64,000 bases of DNA from Tilletiaria anomala UBC 951 (GCF_000711695.1 NW_013547019.1:310001-374000); one strand, 5' to 3'; positions 34,649-47,408 are shown, counted from the first letter of the stretch. The notes: generated by a model from the letters alone, not told the origin. Program-made: numbers and translations.

Positions 34649-35273
34649 TGTTCAGCCATCCTTCCCCCGAGTGCATCGTCTGGCCTTTCTTGTGTGCAGG
34701 TTGAATGCTGCTACAGCAGCTGCCACTCTGATTGCCGATGATGAGCTGTTCTGCAGTCCGCAATTGAACAGTAGGTATCGAAGATACTTAGCCGACGTTT
34801 CGAGTAGCTGTCTTCGGGAGCTCGGGGCTGAGTATGGGTTATGGAATAGCTGGGCCATCCATCTCAAGCAGGAGACCCTGCAATGAAGCTACGAGCACCT
34901 ATTACGTAATGTTCCTCAAAAGCGCGCATGTTGCGCGTCGCGTGACGCGTTTTGTCTTCAGATAGTTAGGGTTGTATCACGTGCTCTCCTTTCGGGCACT
35001 GATCACGACGCGACGCGACGCGACAGCACATCATACCACAAAACACCACGCCGCTTTTGTTGTGGACCCCAGCGCCCAGCAAACCTGCGGACATCCTACA
35101 TAGATGTATATTCAGGTAGTAACTCTCTCATGTTTTGACGCACACAGACGTAGTTCACAGATCATCCAGACCACTCTTGATCTGACTGCATTGGGGTAAC
35201 GCTCTCTAGCCAGCCCATGCGAATAAGGCCGCAAGGTCTGCTGCCACATTAGTACCGGCTGAATCAAGAAAAC
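34649..35273. other. Shared divergent promoter, MSH3 / SMC4
   Basis: A 0.6-kb gap between two start codons. It contains an ACGCGT box, three overlapping ACGCGA units and a CACGTG E-box (34978-34983), described separately. A plus-strand frame at 34557-34886 overlaps MSH3 antisense and is not called. Confidence 0.55.
34945..35023. promoter_or_regulatory. MCB-type cluster between MSH3 and SMC4
   Basis: ACGCGT lies at 34945-34950, 297 bp from the MSH3 start and 324 bp from the SMC4 start. At 35008-35023 the unit ACGCG is repeated so that ACGCGA occurs three times in overlap. CACGTG lies between them at 34978-34983. ACGCGT is the core bound by fungal MBF at G1/S genes; MSH3 and SMC4 are plausible targets. 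Sites are observed; control by MBF is inference. Confidence 0.45.
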
Positions 35274-38200
35274 ATGGCACCACGCAGAGCAGCAGCAGCA
35301 TCGGCCAAAGCACGACTGGCCGCAACCGCCGGTGACGACGAGGCCGGCAAGGATGGGAGCGACATTGAGAACGACGTAGCTGTCGCCGCCGCAAAGAAGG
35401 TACGCTCCAGAGCTCCCCGACGCACAGTGTCGGGCGCTTCCCAGACCAGTTCGCGGTCCATGAGGAGGTCAGCATCTGTCGAGGCAGACGAAGACGAAGT
35501 CGAGGGCGAGCAAGATGAGCCTGTGCTGCGAAGAAAAGCACGAGTACCAGCTCGCAAGGCTGTGCCCGCCAGGTCCAGGACCAAGCGCACAGTGTCATAC
35601 GCCGAAGAAGATAAGGCTGACGAAGATGAAAGTGAGGCGGGTACCACGGAAGACATAACAGATGAGCAGAAGGAATCTTTGGCACCAGAGCAACCAGCGG
35701 CAAGCGCAATTGAATCTACAGGCGACGGCGTGGCTGCCAACACGGAAGTAGGTAAGCCAGGAGACTTGATCAGCATCTCCGTCGATGACAGCACAGTAGA
35801 GGCCGAGCCCGAAGACGGCGATATGACGACTCAGCAAGCCACGCCACAAGCCCGCAAGGTTGGTCTACCCGAAGTAAACACGCCGCTCGTATCCAGAGTG
35901 CCGCACACACCTAGCGCACCTGCCCCTGCCCCTACCGAAGCCAAGACTCGTCTGATCATTCACAAGATGGTCTTGCAAGACTTCAAATCGTACGCTGGTA
36001 GACAAGAGATTGGTCCCTTCCACAAGTCTTTCTCTGCTGTCGTCGGTCCTAACGGGAGTGGGAAGTCCAATGTTATCGATTCACTCCTATTCGTCTTTGG
36101 CTGGAGGGCAAACAAGATGCGGCAAGGCAAGCTCAGCGAGCTCATCCACAACAGTGCTAGCAAGCAAAGCCTGCCTAGCTGTACGGTCGAAGTTTGGTTC
36201 CGAGAGATCGAGGATCTGGTGAGTGTTCCAAATGGACCCCTTTCCTCCGCAGCATCACTCATTCTCATGCTGTAATTTTATTCCGTGTAGCCTGGCCCAG
36301 ATGCCTTCCGCGTCGTTCCAGGCTCAAAGCTCGTCGTCGCACGCACGGCCTTCCGCAACAACACATCTGTCTACACGATCAACTCGCGCAAGTCCACCTT
36401 CACTGAAGTGACGACTCTGCTCAAGGGTAGGGGTATCGATCTTGATCACAAGCGGTTCCTTATTCTGCAGGGCGAGGTTGAATCGATTGCTCAAATGCCT
36501 CCCAAGGGAAAGACAGAGCATGAAGAGGGCTTGCTGGAATACTTGGAGGATATCATCGGCACGAGTGAGCTTAAGGTGCCAATCGAGGAAGCAGCGGTCA
36601 AGGTGGACGAATGCAACGAACAGCGATCCGTCAAGCTCGAGAGGCTCAAGTTCGTTCAAAAGGAAAAGCAATCTCTGGAGAACAAGAAGAAGGAAGCGGA
36701 AGAATACCTTCGTGATCAAAATGAACTCACGCAGCGCCAGTCCGCACTGTGGCAAGTCTACATGATGGAGTGTCGCAAGCAGATGGCTGTGGCGTCTGCC
36801 GCGATCGAAAAGCTTCAGGGCCGGCTCGAGCAAGAGACAGAGAAGCATTCTGGTGCAAAGGGTGAAGTCGAAGAGCTCACAGCTGAGCTTACGGTCGTCA
36901 CGCAAGAGTATCAAGACGCAAAGCAGGAGTTGGACAAGGTGTCAAAGGAATTGGCCAAGTTCGAGAAAGCCAGCTTGCAGTCTGGAGAGAAAAAGAAGCA
37001 CATCGAAGCAAAGGCCAAGAAACTCGAAAAATCCATTGCGGAAAGCAAGCGAGCAATTTCAGATGCTCGTGCAACGGCCAGGAATTCTGGAGAGGAAGCG
37101 CAGAAGCTCAGAAGCGAAATGCTCCAGTTGGAAGAATCTCTTGAGAGGGAGGAGGTCGCACTTGAGGCTGTTCGCGAGGGACTCAAGGACAAGACACAGG
37201 GCTTCACTGCCGAAATTGAGAAGAAGCAGAGAGAGCTGCAACCTTGGACAGCCAAGTTGACAGCGCAGAACAATGCACGTGGCTTAGCAGTCGAAGAGCG
37301 TACCCTGCTTTCCAGCCGAGAAGAGCAGCACAAGGAGCGCATCGAAGCCGCTGGCTTAAGTTTGCGGGAGCTTGGCGCCGAGACTGAAACTCAGGTGAGT
37401 AGATGGTTCGCTTGCAGAGCACTGCTTCAATTGCTCGCTGATCACTCTGTCTGGTGGCAGTGCGACGCGATCGAGGCTTTCCGCAAAGAGAAGGCAGATA
37501 TTGGCGCCAAGCTCGCTGATGCCGAAAAGCAGCTTGAGCGCATGCGAATAGAGGAACAGAAGCTTCGATCCGCAGCCGCCGCTGCGCGGTCGAAAGCTGA
37601 AGAAGCTAAAAACGCGTCCGCGAACGAGAAGAATCGCAGCCAGGTACTTAACAGCCTCAATCGTCAAGCTGAACTTGGCATGATCAAAGGATACCATGGT
37701 CGCCTTGGCAGCCTTGGCGCCATTGACGAGAAGTACGACATCGCTATCAGCACAGCGTGTCCAGGCCTGGAGAGCATTGTCGTGGACAGTGTTGAGAGCG
37801 CTCAGGCTTGCATTGAGCATTTACGCAAGAACAACCTTGGTCGTGCCAACTTCATCTCCCTCGACAAGCTGGAAAAAGGACCTGTATTAAGGGTGCAGAC
37901 GCCAGAGAATGCACCCCGCCTGTTCGATCTCGTGCAGGCTAAGTCGGACGTATACGCACGCGCTTTCTACCATCAGCTCAGAGACACACTCGTCGCTTCA
38001 GACCCAACGCAAGCGAGCCGCATCGCATACGGTGCCACGAGGTGGCGCGTGGTCACCCTCGCGGGCCAACTGATCGACAAGAGCGGTGCCATGTCCGGTG
38101 GGGGCTCCAAGGTGTGTCAGGGTGCCATGAGCTCCAAGCTGCAAGGGGAGCAAATCTCGCCAGAGAAGCTAGCTCGCCTGGAGAAAGAGCGCGATCTAGC

Positions 38201-40306
38201 TGAAGAGCAACTCCGTGGTCACGTCAAGGCGATCCACGAAGTGCAAGAGATGGCAGAGCGATATCGGACGCGGGCCCCTCAAATTGACGTGGACATCGAC
38301 ACGGCGACAATGGCGATCGAAATCAGCAAGCAGAGGCGCAAAGAGTCCGAGAAGCAGCTGCAAAGGTTGAGGTGCGATATAGCGTGAACATTGGTGGACT
38401 TTCTGCTGCTGACTTGTGGTTGCCCCTTTCCCTGGAGCAGATCTGAAGCAGAACCCGACGCAGCAGAGGCAGCTCGGATCGCCGCACTGGATCAGGTCAT
38501 CGCCAAGGCCGACTCAGAGATCGAGAAACTGTCTGGAAAGACGGCTTCCATTGAGTCGGCGATTGAAGCTTTGCAAGAGAAAATTCTCGAAGTCGGAGGC
38601 ATCGAGTTGCGAGCGCAGAAAAGCAAGGTTGATGGTATTGTGCAAATGATCGAGCTGAACACAGAAAGGATCACGAAAGCGGAAGTGGGTAAGGTCAAAG
38701 CCGAGAAAGATATGGCCAAGGCCGAAGGCTTGGTGGCCGAGCTGGAAACAAGTCTGCAGAGCCTTGAAGCTGATCTGCAAGAAATTGGTGCAGAGGTAAA
38801 GGGCACTGGCAAAGAAGCGAACGCTGTGCAGGCCGCCGTGGACGACGCACGTCATCTGGTAGCAGAGAAGCAAAACCAGTGTGAAACCTTGCAAGAGCAG
38901 ATCGAGGCCCACTCTGATTCCATGAATGCCTTCCGCGCCATTGAGGTGCGTCGTATAAAGAAATCACCTTCCCGTTTCCTGCTGCTGACGCACACGTTAC
39001 CTTCTCATAGATGGAGATCAAGCAAAAACTGGAAGACAATGAGCGTTCACTCGCTGACAACAGCAAGCGTCTCGCACATTGGACTGACAGGCATGCATCC
39101 CTCGTTCTTCACGAGCTGGACGACTCGGAGGACGCCAAAGATGAGGAGGCGGATGTCGCACTTGAGCTCGTCACATATCCAGAAGATGATCTCGTCGCGA
39201 TTGACAAGGAGAGCATCAAAGCTGAGATTGTTCTTTATGAAGGTGAGCCAATATACAGGCAAGAGGCTGCCTCAGTCCGACTGCATCACTTAAACATATT
39301 TTCGGAATACTCGCAGAGCGTTTGTCCAAGGGACACGGTAACCTATCGATTCTTGAAGAGTATCGCAAGCGAGAACAAGATTTCCTTAAGCAAGCTCGCG
39401 AGCTTGAGGCAACGACGCATGCCCGAGACAACGCCAAGGAGCAGTACGACGAGCTGCGCAAGGAACGCTTGGAACGCTTCATGGCCGGCTTTACGGTCAT
39501 TTCTAGTAAGCTCAAGGAGATGTACCAGACGATCACCCTAGGCGGAAACGCAGAGTTGGAGTTGGTCGACAGCTTGGATCCCTTCAGCGAAGGCATCATC
39601 TTCAGCGTCATGCCGCCGAAGAAGAGCTGGAGGAATATCAGCAACCTGTCAGGAGGAGAGAAGACCTTGAGCAGTCTGGCGCTAGTGTTCGCGCTTCACG
39701 CTTTCAAGCCGACTCCGCTTTATGTGATGTGAGTTCTAGCAACTCGGCGCGTTTTGGAAGGGACTGACAACTTGGCATGCGTGTAGGGATGAGATCGACG
39801 CTGCCCTTGATTTCCGAAATGTCTCGATCGTCGCCAACCTCAGTAAGTGCCTCGCTCAGCCAAAGTCCCGATGAACATACTGGCTAATGCCTTCTCTAAC
39901 TTATAGTCAAAGAGCGAACGAAGAACGCGCAATTCGTGATCATTTCTCTGCGCAACAACATGTTTGAGCTAGCCTCCCGTCTCGTTGGTATCTACAAGAC
40001 ATCTTCAATGACCAAGAGCTGTGAGTGCTGGCTGTTTGTTTCTACATTACTACCGGACGGCTTAAGCTCACCCCACTCTCTTTTGCTTCGACAGTGACGA
40101 TCGAGAACAAGGACATCAACCTTATCGGGCGGTCGCAGCAGCCACGAGCAAGTCATCAGGCCCATAATTCGCAAGGACGAAGCCTACCAAAGAGCTCAAC
40201 GCCCTCCAGTGCTGCTCCTACACCTTCTAAGAAAGGCGCAAATATGAGCTTTAACGAAAGCGACATGCTGGCCACGCCCTTAGCCGTGCGTCACAACTTG
40301 CAGTAG
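35274..40306 (+). CDS. SMC4: Condensin subunit SMC4
   Basis: SMC4 forms the condensin ring with SMC2 and compacts mitotic chromosomes. The first 220 residues are a charged, alanine/serine-rich extension. The head begins RLIIHKMVLQDFKSYAGRQE, with Walker A GPNGSGKSNVIDSLLFVFG and KLSELIHNS, diagnostic for SMC4. Long coiled coils lead to the hinge (YHGRLGSLGAIDEKYDIAIS near 37.7 kb; LIDKSGAMSGGG near 38.09 kb). The C-terminal head has LKEMYQTITLGGNAELELVD, the ABC signature NLSGGEKTLSSLALVFALH and Walker B YVMDEIDAALD split by an intron at 39730-39786. FVIISLRNNMFELASRLVGI follows. A serine/proline-rich tail with KSSTPSSAAPTPSKK, a possible phosphorylated region, ends at 40306. Length is about 1,450 residues, with about eight introns. 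Confidence 0.96.
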
Positions 40307-40531
40307 CTAGAACGTGTATTTCTTTCCGGTCGTCAGGATAAGTGCCACGATAATTGCGTGTAATTTATGACTTGTACGAAAAGGAGAATGCCCTAAAGCC
40401 CAATGCCTTCTTCACCTGGTCTGCGAACAAAGGATACAAGTTCGTGGGTATCGTCATGTGCTTCTGACATCTTCCCTCTCGTCTCCTTCATCCGCTGGCA
40501 TCAGCAGCTGCATGGGATCTATGTGGCGACA

Positions 40532-41824
40532 TCAATCAGATGAGACCACTCTTTGACGGTGCAAAATCAGCAGCTCACCAAATTTTTTCATCTTCCCGGC
40601 TTGCCGGCGTTCCTCCTCATCTGCCACCACCTGCTTCCCAGCCTTGTCTATGTCCTCATGATCTCTGCACCGTTTGTAGATGTCAAGGACTGGCCCGTTG
40701 AGCTCTGGGAAACTGTGGCCCCAACCAAATTTGCTGAGGATGAGGTCGGCGCTGGCAGGCTCATCGCAGATGTACAGAGCAGCTGCAAGCTGAAGAGAAT
40801 TCAGACACATGAACATTTGTTGCCAGTCAGCATTTGAGATTCAAGGGGGTTGTTCGTGATACGCTCACCGCTTCTACACAGTTGAGTTTGAGCGGCTTGC
40901 CGTAGTTGACAGGATTCGCAGCCACCAAGCGAGGGACTAAGGAGCAAAGCCCAGTGGCAATGTCAGTCCAACCTCAATCATTTTCGCATGTAGCGCACAT
41001 GACCGCGGGCATGACGCACGTAGCCGTTCATGTGGCGATTTGATCTTTCCGAATGGCACTTCATCCAACCTTGCCCAGCTCGCTTCGACGACTGCAAGGC
41101 CATGCTGTTCGATGATATCCTTGTCTGCAGGAGACACGGTCTTTGTTGCGTTTGGCCTGAGAGCAGATCAACATCATCAGCCATTCCGAAGTCTAACGGT
41201 GCTAGAAGACGAGACTAACGTTAAGACCACACCACGGAATCGTTGCCCAATCTTGAGCTCTCGCATGAATCCGAGCCGTGCAAGCTTGCGTCCAGAACAT
41301 CTCTTCGGATCGCAGTGGCCGAAATCCTGTTAGTTGAGACGATGGATGGAATATGAGAAAGTATCCTGCAGGGAAAAAGGGGCAAGTGCATGCAGTCCTT
41401 CGACCATGTTACGCACCCACATGGCTAAAGGAATCTCAAGGTTGTCTGGTCCTTTCACAGCATCGTCGCTCTCTTCACCGCTCTCGTCCTCAGAAGTTGC
41501 TCCAACATAGCCATCGAGCTGCCGTTGCTTACCCTTGGCTTTCTCGCTTAATTCGCTACAGTCGGACTGAATCTCTGGGTCTTCTGTGAGGAGAGCAAAG
41601 CATATAATGCAGTTGCGTCAGGATGAGGCGCCGTACGCAACGTTGAATACTCGCAAGCCCTAACCATCTGCTTCTGCGGGGTCGTCTATCGCACTGTCTG
41701 GCCGCCAAGAGCTTTCTTGCATGTACGCCTGATGTCTTGTCGACCCACGGCCGCCGCCTCGACCCCTGCTGATTTTCCCTCTTGTCTTCCCGCCAGCGCC
41801 TGCATTATTCTTTGGCTTCCCCAT
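40532..41824 (-). CDS. TSR3: 18S rRNA aminocarboxypropyltransferase TSR3
   Basis: TSR3 transfers the acp group from S-adenosylmethionine to a hypermodified pseudouridine in 18S rRNA, a late cytoplasmic step of 40S maturation. Exon 1 is basic and glycine-rich ([26 protein letters not shown]). An acidic exon follows ([17 protein letters not shown]), then MW joined to [20 protein letters not shown], the family signature, across an intron near 41340-41430. Next come [71 protein letters not shown] and [17 protein letters not shown]. The tail has a lysine-rich helix and ends at 40532. About five short introns. It is convergent with SMC4 and divergent from SLS1. Confidence 0.95.
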
Positions 41825-42363
41825 TATGGCGCTAATGCGAGTCGCGAAGTATCCTGGCGAGAGGCAAAGGAAATCGTTCCCTCCCCTGCCCCACGTCTGC
41901 GAAGATCCGTACCAAAATGCCGCCGCAAGACGAACTGCAAATAGTGCACAAGCCGATGAGCTACTCCAGCCTCCAGTATTCAGCTGTAGGACGTCCTGAG
42001 GCGGATTGAATTGCCACACGCAATGCTTTGATGTACAGGGCACAGATCATTCATTCCCTATGATCGCACAAAGTGGACGATTAGCTGCTGTCTCACTCTC
42101 ATTTGTCTATCTTTCTGCTGAAGATGGGGGCGGAACACGAATTTCTGATCGAAAAAAATGCGAAACGAAAAATAGAATGTGCCCTTCACAACATTTTATC
42201 TACTGTGAGGTTGATCGCATGTGGCATGCATGTGGCATGCTGAAGACACAGACGTGGACGAGCTTTCAAAGAGCTTTCTTCCCGTGCATGCTGTGTAGAC
42301 GCAGGGTGCGGATGCGGGCCGCTCGTAGATAATCAAGAACACCAAGGTTGTGGGCTGTTCTCG
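41825..42363. other. Divergent promoter region, TSR3 / SLS1
   Basis: No gene is supported in these 0.54 kb. An 11-bp unit (GCATGTGGCAT) is tandemly duplicated at 42217-42238 and followed by GC, giving two overlapping GCATGC palindromes about 125 bp before the SLS1 start. Confidence 0.5.
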
Positions 42364-45200
42364 GTGATGAGTGCCACAGCATCTGCGTCCTGGCTCGCCC
42401 GACGTTGCGGTCGCATGACCACCGTAACATGGTCATGTTGCTGTCGGCAAGCCTTCCTGGCCCGCCCTTTGCGAAGATGGGACAGCCACGACACCACAGT
42501 GCGATGGCTCACCTCGTCCGTCAGCCGCCGACAATTTGCTGCCCTTCAAGAGCACGAAGAACAGGTCGAACATGCTGAGCATCTCGACGTTCCTGCGCCA
42601 TCGGCACCGAGCCTCTTGACTAACACAGACTCAATTAATGATAAACCGACATTGAAAGACCTCTGGAAAATCAAGCCGAGGATCCGTTCAGAAGAATCCA
42701 TCCGACACATGTCTCTAGATGGTCAGATGCGGTATCGTCAGAAGGTCTGGACCACAGCTCTCAAAAGTATCCAGAGCAGCTTCACTGTAGCTCAGCTACG
42801 GTCCATGGCGGTCGAGGCGAACTTGAAAGGTCCAAAAAGCACGCTCAAGAAGGCCGAAATAGCACAAAGGATTGTCAAAGAAGTGTGGAAGATCCAGGAC
42901 CCAGAGGAAGCAAAGGCTGCACATGCGCGTGAAGAGGCCGAGGTCTCTGACTCGGAGATTGAGATCGATCTCTCCTGGCTCGAAGGAGCGTTGTTCAGGA
43001 TGCACAGCAGCGCTCAAAAAGAAATTGAGGGGAAGTACCGAGTCTCGATGAGGTTACTCGAGGCGGAAGTCACCCAAGTACAGGTGAAAGGCTCGGAACA
43101 AGCTGTGACGGCTGCGGCGCAGGAAGTTGACGCTCTATGTCAGGTGCGTGTCACTAGTCGCTGTGCCCATCTTGTGCGCCATTCTGACTCGCAGCTTTAC
43201 TTTCCTCACGTTTTAGAGTTTGACGGGGACACGTGTGATTCTCGACCTATCCCGAGCAACAAAAGCATCAACGGCCACGGACATCCCCACTTCTGTTTTA
43301 GGCGCAGTCATGGTAAAGTCACTCTGCCTCGCGCTACCGCAGTCCGCCGAACTCTCAGAGAGCACGACATCAGAGGACCCGGGGGAGGTCCCACTTCGGT
43401 ACGAGCTGACTGGGAGAAGCGAAGCCGCTTGCAGTCATGCTGCGGCTCTCCTCCGGTCCTACTTACTCGATGTGGCCATATCACCCACCAGTTCCGCTTT
43501 CTTCTCCGCCGCCACCGTCGAGGCCGTTGGCTCTGATCAGCCAGTGCAATATCATCTCTCTCCCACTACAATACCATCAGCAGCGCCATGGACTAATAGC
43601 CTTCTTCTCGCCTCCTCTTTTAGCCAAGGTCACCGCAACCCTCATAACCTGGCCAGACCAGCGACGTCACCGAAAGGCAATGGCACGGATGCACTTTCGC
43701 ACGCAAGGATCGTTCGCAGCCGGAACCGTGTGGAGGAGATGACGCCAGTCACCTGGGAGCGGACCGCCAAGCCGCCTTCACGTCTCTGGTCACCGTCCGC
43801 CGAGGGCACCCTATCGAATCTATTTGACACTCAAGAGGCGGAGACGCTGTGGCCGCCAAATGCTCATCCAGAGTGGGCGCGTGGCGGCAAGTACACAGCC
43901 ACGTTTGGACACTTGCTGCACAGCCTTCCAGAGGACTCTGCGATTGGCTTTGGGCAATCTAAATTGCTGCCAGAATTGGTATCGCACCTGCCTATACAAG
44001 ACCGCGTCTTTGTGCCGATGACGCCTCCATTGATGACCGGACAGACGGCGCAATTCGACAGCTTGGTCGTCAACCGGTGGAATCAGCTCGAAGATCTCAT
44101 CCGATTGGTGTACGTCACTGAAGATGGCTCACGAAGACTCATTGTGGAATTTGAGAAGCAGGATGTCGAGCAGGAGCAGCGGCAGGGTAGCCTTTCCAAA
44201 GCTCTGAATGAAGAGAGCCAGACAAAGTCGAACTTGATGGATTCACTTTCAGATGTGTTCGGTACATCCAGACAGGAGCCTCGCTGGCAGCTCAAAGTGG
44301 CGCACTGGGAGGCGAGCGAGGTGGTAGACGTCCTTGCGCCTGAAGGGTGAGCCAACTGCGATGCTGTCTCTCTCTCTCTCCAAATCCCGGTCTGATTACA
44401 TTTTGACTGCTCATTCAGCTCTGTCGATGTGCGCTGTACCCGACAATGGCAGGAGGAAGCCGACGTCGATGCAGCATGGTTTGACAATTTCCTACAAGCT
44501 TTTGGAGAGCAGGAGGCGTCCAATGCGCGAGCCGGCGTCCTTCTGCCGACCCCTTCCTCCGAAGAGAGGATGCGCAGGGACCGACCTCCCGGCACCGCAG
44601 CTCCAGCTCCAACAATAGCTTCGCCTCCTTGCGTCCTCTCCGCCACCTTTGAGGACAGCGCCGGCGCCACGGCTGCTGCATCACGAGAGGGAGAACGAGA
44701 AGAAATGAAGCTGCTCTCGTATGCGCGGGTTCTGCGAAAGACCTGGCGCTTGCTGCCGGACAAGTCCATATCGCCCGAGCTGGACGCGCGGCAGTTTGGC
44801 TTCATCCCCGCCGAGTTGCCGGCAGGAGCCGAGGTTGACGTGGTCGACCGCGTCACGGACGATCGGTACGAGCGCTTCGCGGTGCGGGAGCAGATCGTCG
44901 AGCCTGGCGAGCTGCATGCGCGGGTCGAGACGCGGGTGAGTACCCGCGATGTGCCTTGCTCCTTGTTGGCATGCCGTGCTGATCCATCCGCTACACTCCC
45001 TATCGTGAATCTCACAGCTCGAATGGCATCCCATCAAGAGCGATGTCGAGGCCGAGGGCGAGAACGGAGCAGCCGACTCTGCGTCTGGAACTTCCCCTAC
45101 CTCTGACGGGCCTCTGACATGGCTGATGATGCGCAAAGCGCTGGACAACTGGCTGGAGAGCAAGTACAGCAATCTGTTCGAGGGGCGCGGTAACCGGTAG
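42364..45200 (+). CDS. SLS1: Mitochondrial inner-membrane regulator SLS1
   Basis: In yeast, Sls1 is a matrix-side inner-membrane protein linking mitochondrial transcription to translation. Four exons (42364-43143, 43217-44346, 44419-44935, 45018-45200) join in frame to 869 residues. The N-terminus (MMSATASASWLARRCGRM) is basic and hydroxylated like a mitochondrial presequence. Then come LKDLWKIKPR, SFTVAQLRSMAVEANLKGPK and KAEIAQRIVKEVW, the Sls1 N-terminal domain, followed by KH-like units (VSMRLLEAEVTQVQVKG; LTGTRVILDLSRA). The C-terminal part holds LLSYARVLRKTWRLLPD and closes with LTWLMMRKALDNWLESKYSN. I saw no clear transmembrane helix. Assignment rests on pattern memory of the fungal family, not alignment; a second ATG at 42367 is possible. 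Confidence 0.72.
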
Positions 45201-45373
45201 TAGGAATTGTGGAAGCGGCATAATATGTCTTTTTTGTCTTTTCAAGAGCGAGCTACTTTTATAGAATGATTACCCTTGTGACGCTACACAATGACATCTT
45301 CACTCTATTCGACTATGTCCACGACCTTTTCCCTCTTGAAACTCTTCGCGTCCGGCACACGAAGGAGGGCTGT

Positions 45374-46847
45374 TCATGCGCTCGTGACGGCGTGGAGGGA
45401 CTTGGCGAGATGCTTGATGTTGTGCGGTGTGATGCCGGCGACGCTGATGCGACCGTCCTTGGTGAGGTAGACGTGATGCTCGTTGACGAGCTTGGCGACC
45501 TGTTCGGGGGAGATGCCGAGGAAAGCGAACATGCCGATCTGGTTGGTGATGTGGTCCCAGTTGAGCTTGCTGCCGTTCTCGTCGACGAGGAGGCTCTTAA
45601 GCTGCGCACGCATGCCGTTGATGCGATCCGCCATGTCCTTGACCTCTGCGAGCCACTGCTGGTAAAGCTGCGCGTCGGCGAGGATCGTGCCGGCGATGCG
45701 CGCGCCGTGAATCGGCGGGTTGGAGTACATGGGCCGCACGATGATCTTGAGCTGCGAGTCGACACGTGCGCGCTCGTCCGCGTCGGCGGTGACGAGCGAG
45801 AAGGCGCCGACGCGCTCGCCGTACAGTCCCATGTTCTAAGAGGGAGGGGGAGTGAGGAAGAAAGGGATGAGCTCAGCTCACCAAATCCAAAACGGGAAGG
45901 CCTGACGACAGCACAGCCGGGTAACGCACCTTGGCAAAGGACTGGGACAGGGCGATCTCGTGGCCCTCGCTGACAAAGTGGCGGACGGCGAACGCGTCGC
46001 GGTCGGTGTCACCGCTGGCAAAGCCTTGGTAGGCCATGTCAAAGAATGGAAAGTGCTCCTTCTCCTTGACGACCTGTGAGATGTGCTTCCACTGCTCCTG
46101 CGTCGGGTCGACGCCGGTGGGGTTGTGGGCACAGGCGTGGAGGAGGATGATGGACTTGTTCGGCGCGGCCTTGATGTCAGCGATGAGGCCGTTAAAGTCG
46201 AGCCCGACAGTGTCCTTGTTGTAGTAGCGGTACTGCTTCACCTCCAGCCCCGAGTCCTTGAAGGTCGGTGTGTGGTTGCCCCACGAAGGCGTGGGCAGGT
46301 AGATCGTCTTGGAGTATGGGTAGTGCCGAGCGAGGAAGGCACCGCCGATGCGCAGTGCGCCGGTGCCCGAGATGGACTGCGTGATCGCCACGCGGTTCTC
46401 TGCAATCGGCTTGCTGTCAGCGCCGTACGCGAGCTTGGCGGCGTTTTTGGTAAAGTCGGCCAGACCGGTAATTGGGCCGTACTCCTTGTCGCTCTTGGAG
46501 GCGATGACGCGCTGCTCGGCCTACACGCAGCAAAGGAAGGTGAGCAGGTGGAGCAATAAATTGCAAACATCTTGCAACGAGGGTGAGACGAGACTGACCT
46601 CGCGAACGGAAGGCAGGACATACGGCTTGCCGTTCTCATCACGGTAAGCACCGACGCCAAGGTTGATCTTGCGCGGGTCCTTATCCGCCTTGAATGCCTC
46701 TGTCACACCGAGGATTGGATCGGGCGGGCCGGCCTTGACGCTGGCCCATGTCGAGGCTGCTGCGGCGCGAGCGACGGGGAGGGTGGCGGCGCGGACCGCC
46801 GTGGTTCTGGACGCCAAAAGGCTGCGACGTGCGACGGTTGCAATCAT
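45374..46847 (-). CDS. AAT1: Mitochondrial aspartate aminotransferase
   Basis: This PLP enzyme interconverts aspartate/2-oxoglutarate and oxaloacetate/glutamate and serves the malate-aspartate shuttle. The start [20 protein letters not shown] is a typical mitochondrial presequence. The mature protein follows: [71 protein letters not shown] and [10 protein letters not shown]. The PLP lysine is in SQSFAK, just before an intron, with [12 protein letters not shown] after it. [14 protein letters not shown] follows and it ends [16 protein letters not shown]. Two introns interrupt the frame (near 46519-46599 and 45839-45930). Length is about 430 residues. The frame is open upstream to an ATG at 47099, which would put 84 residues before the presequence; I prefer 46847. 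The C-terminus has no peroxisomal signal. Confidence 0.96.
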
Positions 46848-47408
46848 GATGCTGACACCAAGATTAATGCGTGCGTGCAGTTCACGTTTGACGGTGGTAC
46901 GTTCTGCAATGTTCCTTTCATCCCCGAGGATGGGGGCCTGGGCGACGGACTTGCTAAACTTTGTTGTTGTTGCTCTACCAGCTGTCTCTCCGCTACATTT
47001 CTTCGAAAGAAGAGCGGAGTTGTGTTGTGTGACTCTCTCTCTCTCTCTCTCCCTCAGAGAGTCCCACAGTCCCTCGGCGTTCTCCAGATTCTCATTCACA
47101 AATCAGATGAAAGAGGTCGCCGGTGTCGGAAAAAGCCGGGGTGTCTCTCGGCGACTAATCACACGGGAAAGACGCCGACGATCCCCACATTGCGTCAGGC
47201 ACTACCTCAATAGGGTGGTCTGTGCTCCGACTATACAGAATGGCAGAGCGCCCCCCCCGGAGGTCAGGTAAGCAACGCAATAATCCTTTCTGGTGAAGGT
47301 AGGGGCCCCTTCCCGCTCGCGCGCCCACACGTTTCCAAGCTCGAAGCGTGCAGGCAGCACGACAGACGGCGCGCCGCCGCACCCACAGGGAAGAAAGGAC
47401 TGGCAGTC
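46848..47408. other. Divergent promoter region, AAT1 / unknown gene
   Basis: This 0.56-kb gap holds the AAT1 leader with a CT repeat, and a GC-rich stretch before the start at 47409. No separate gene is supported. Confidence 0.5.
47033..47050 (+). repeat. CT dinucleotide microsatellite
   Basis: Nine CT units run without interruption in the presumed 5' leader of the aspartate aminotransferase gene, about 190-200 bp upstream of its start. Confidence 0.9.

Noticed and set aside
34557-34886. 109-codon plus-strand frame over the MSH3 start
   Set aside because: Overlaps conserved MSH3 coding sequence antisense and has no recognisable domain.
34964-34972. Single TTAGGG telomere-like hexamer upstream of SMC4
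   Set aside because: Only one copy; no repeat tract, so not a telomere relic.
45350-45376. Stop-codon readthrough to a peroxisomal signal in aspartate aminotransferase
   Set aside because: Considered because smut fungi use such isoforms, but the stop context is not the readthrough type (TGA followed by ACA) and the frame beyond shows no PTS1 end.
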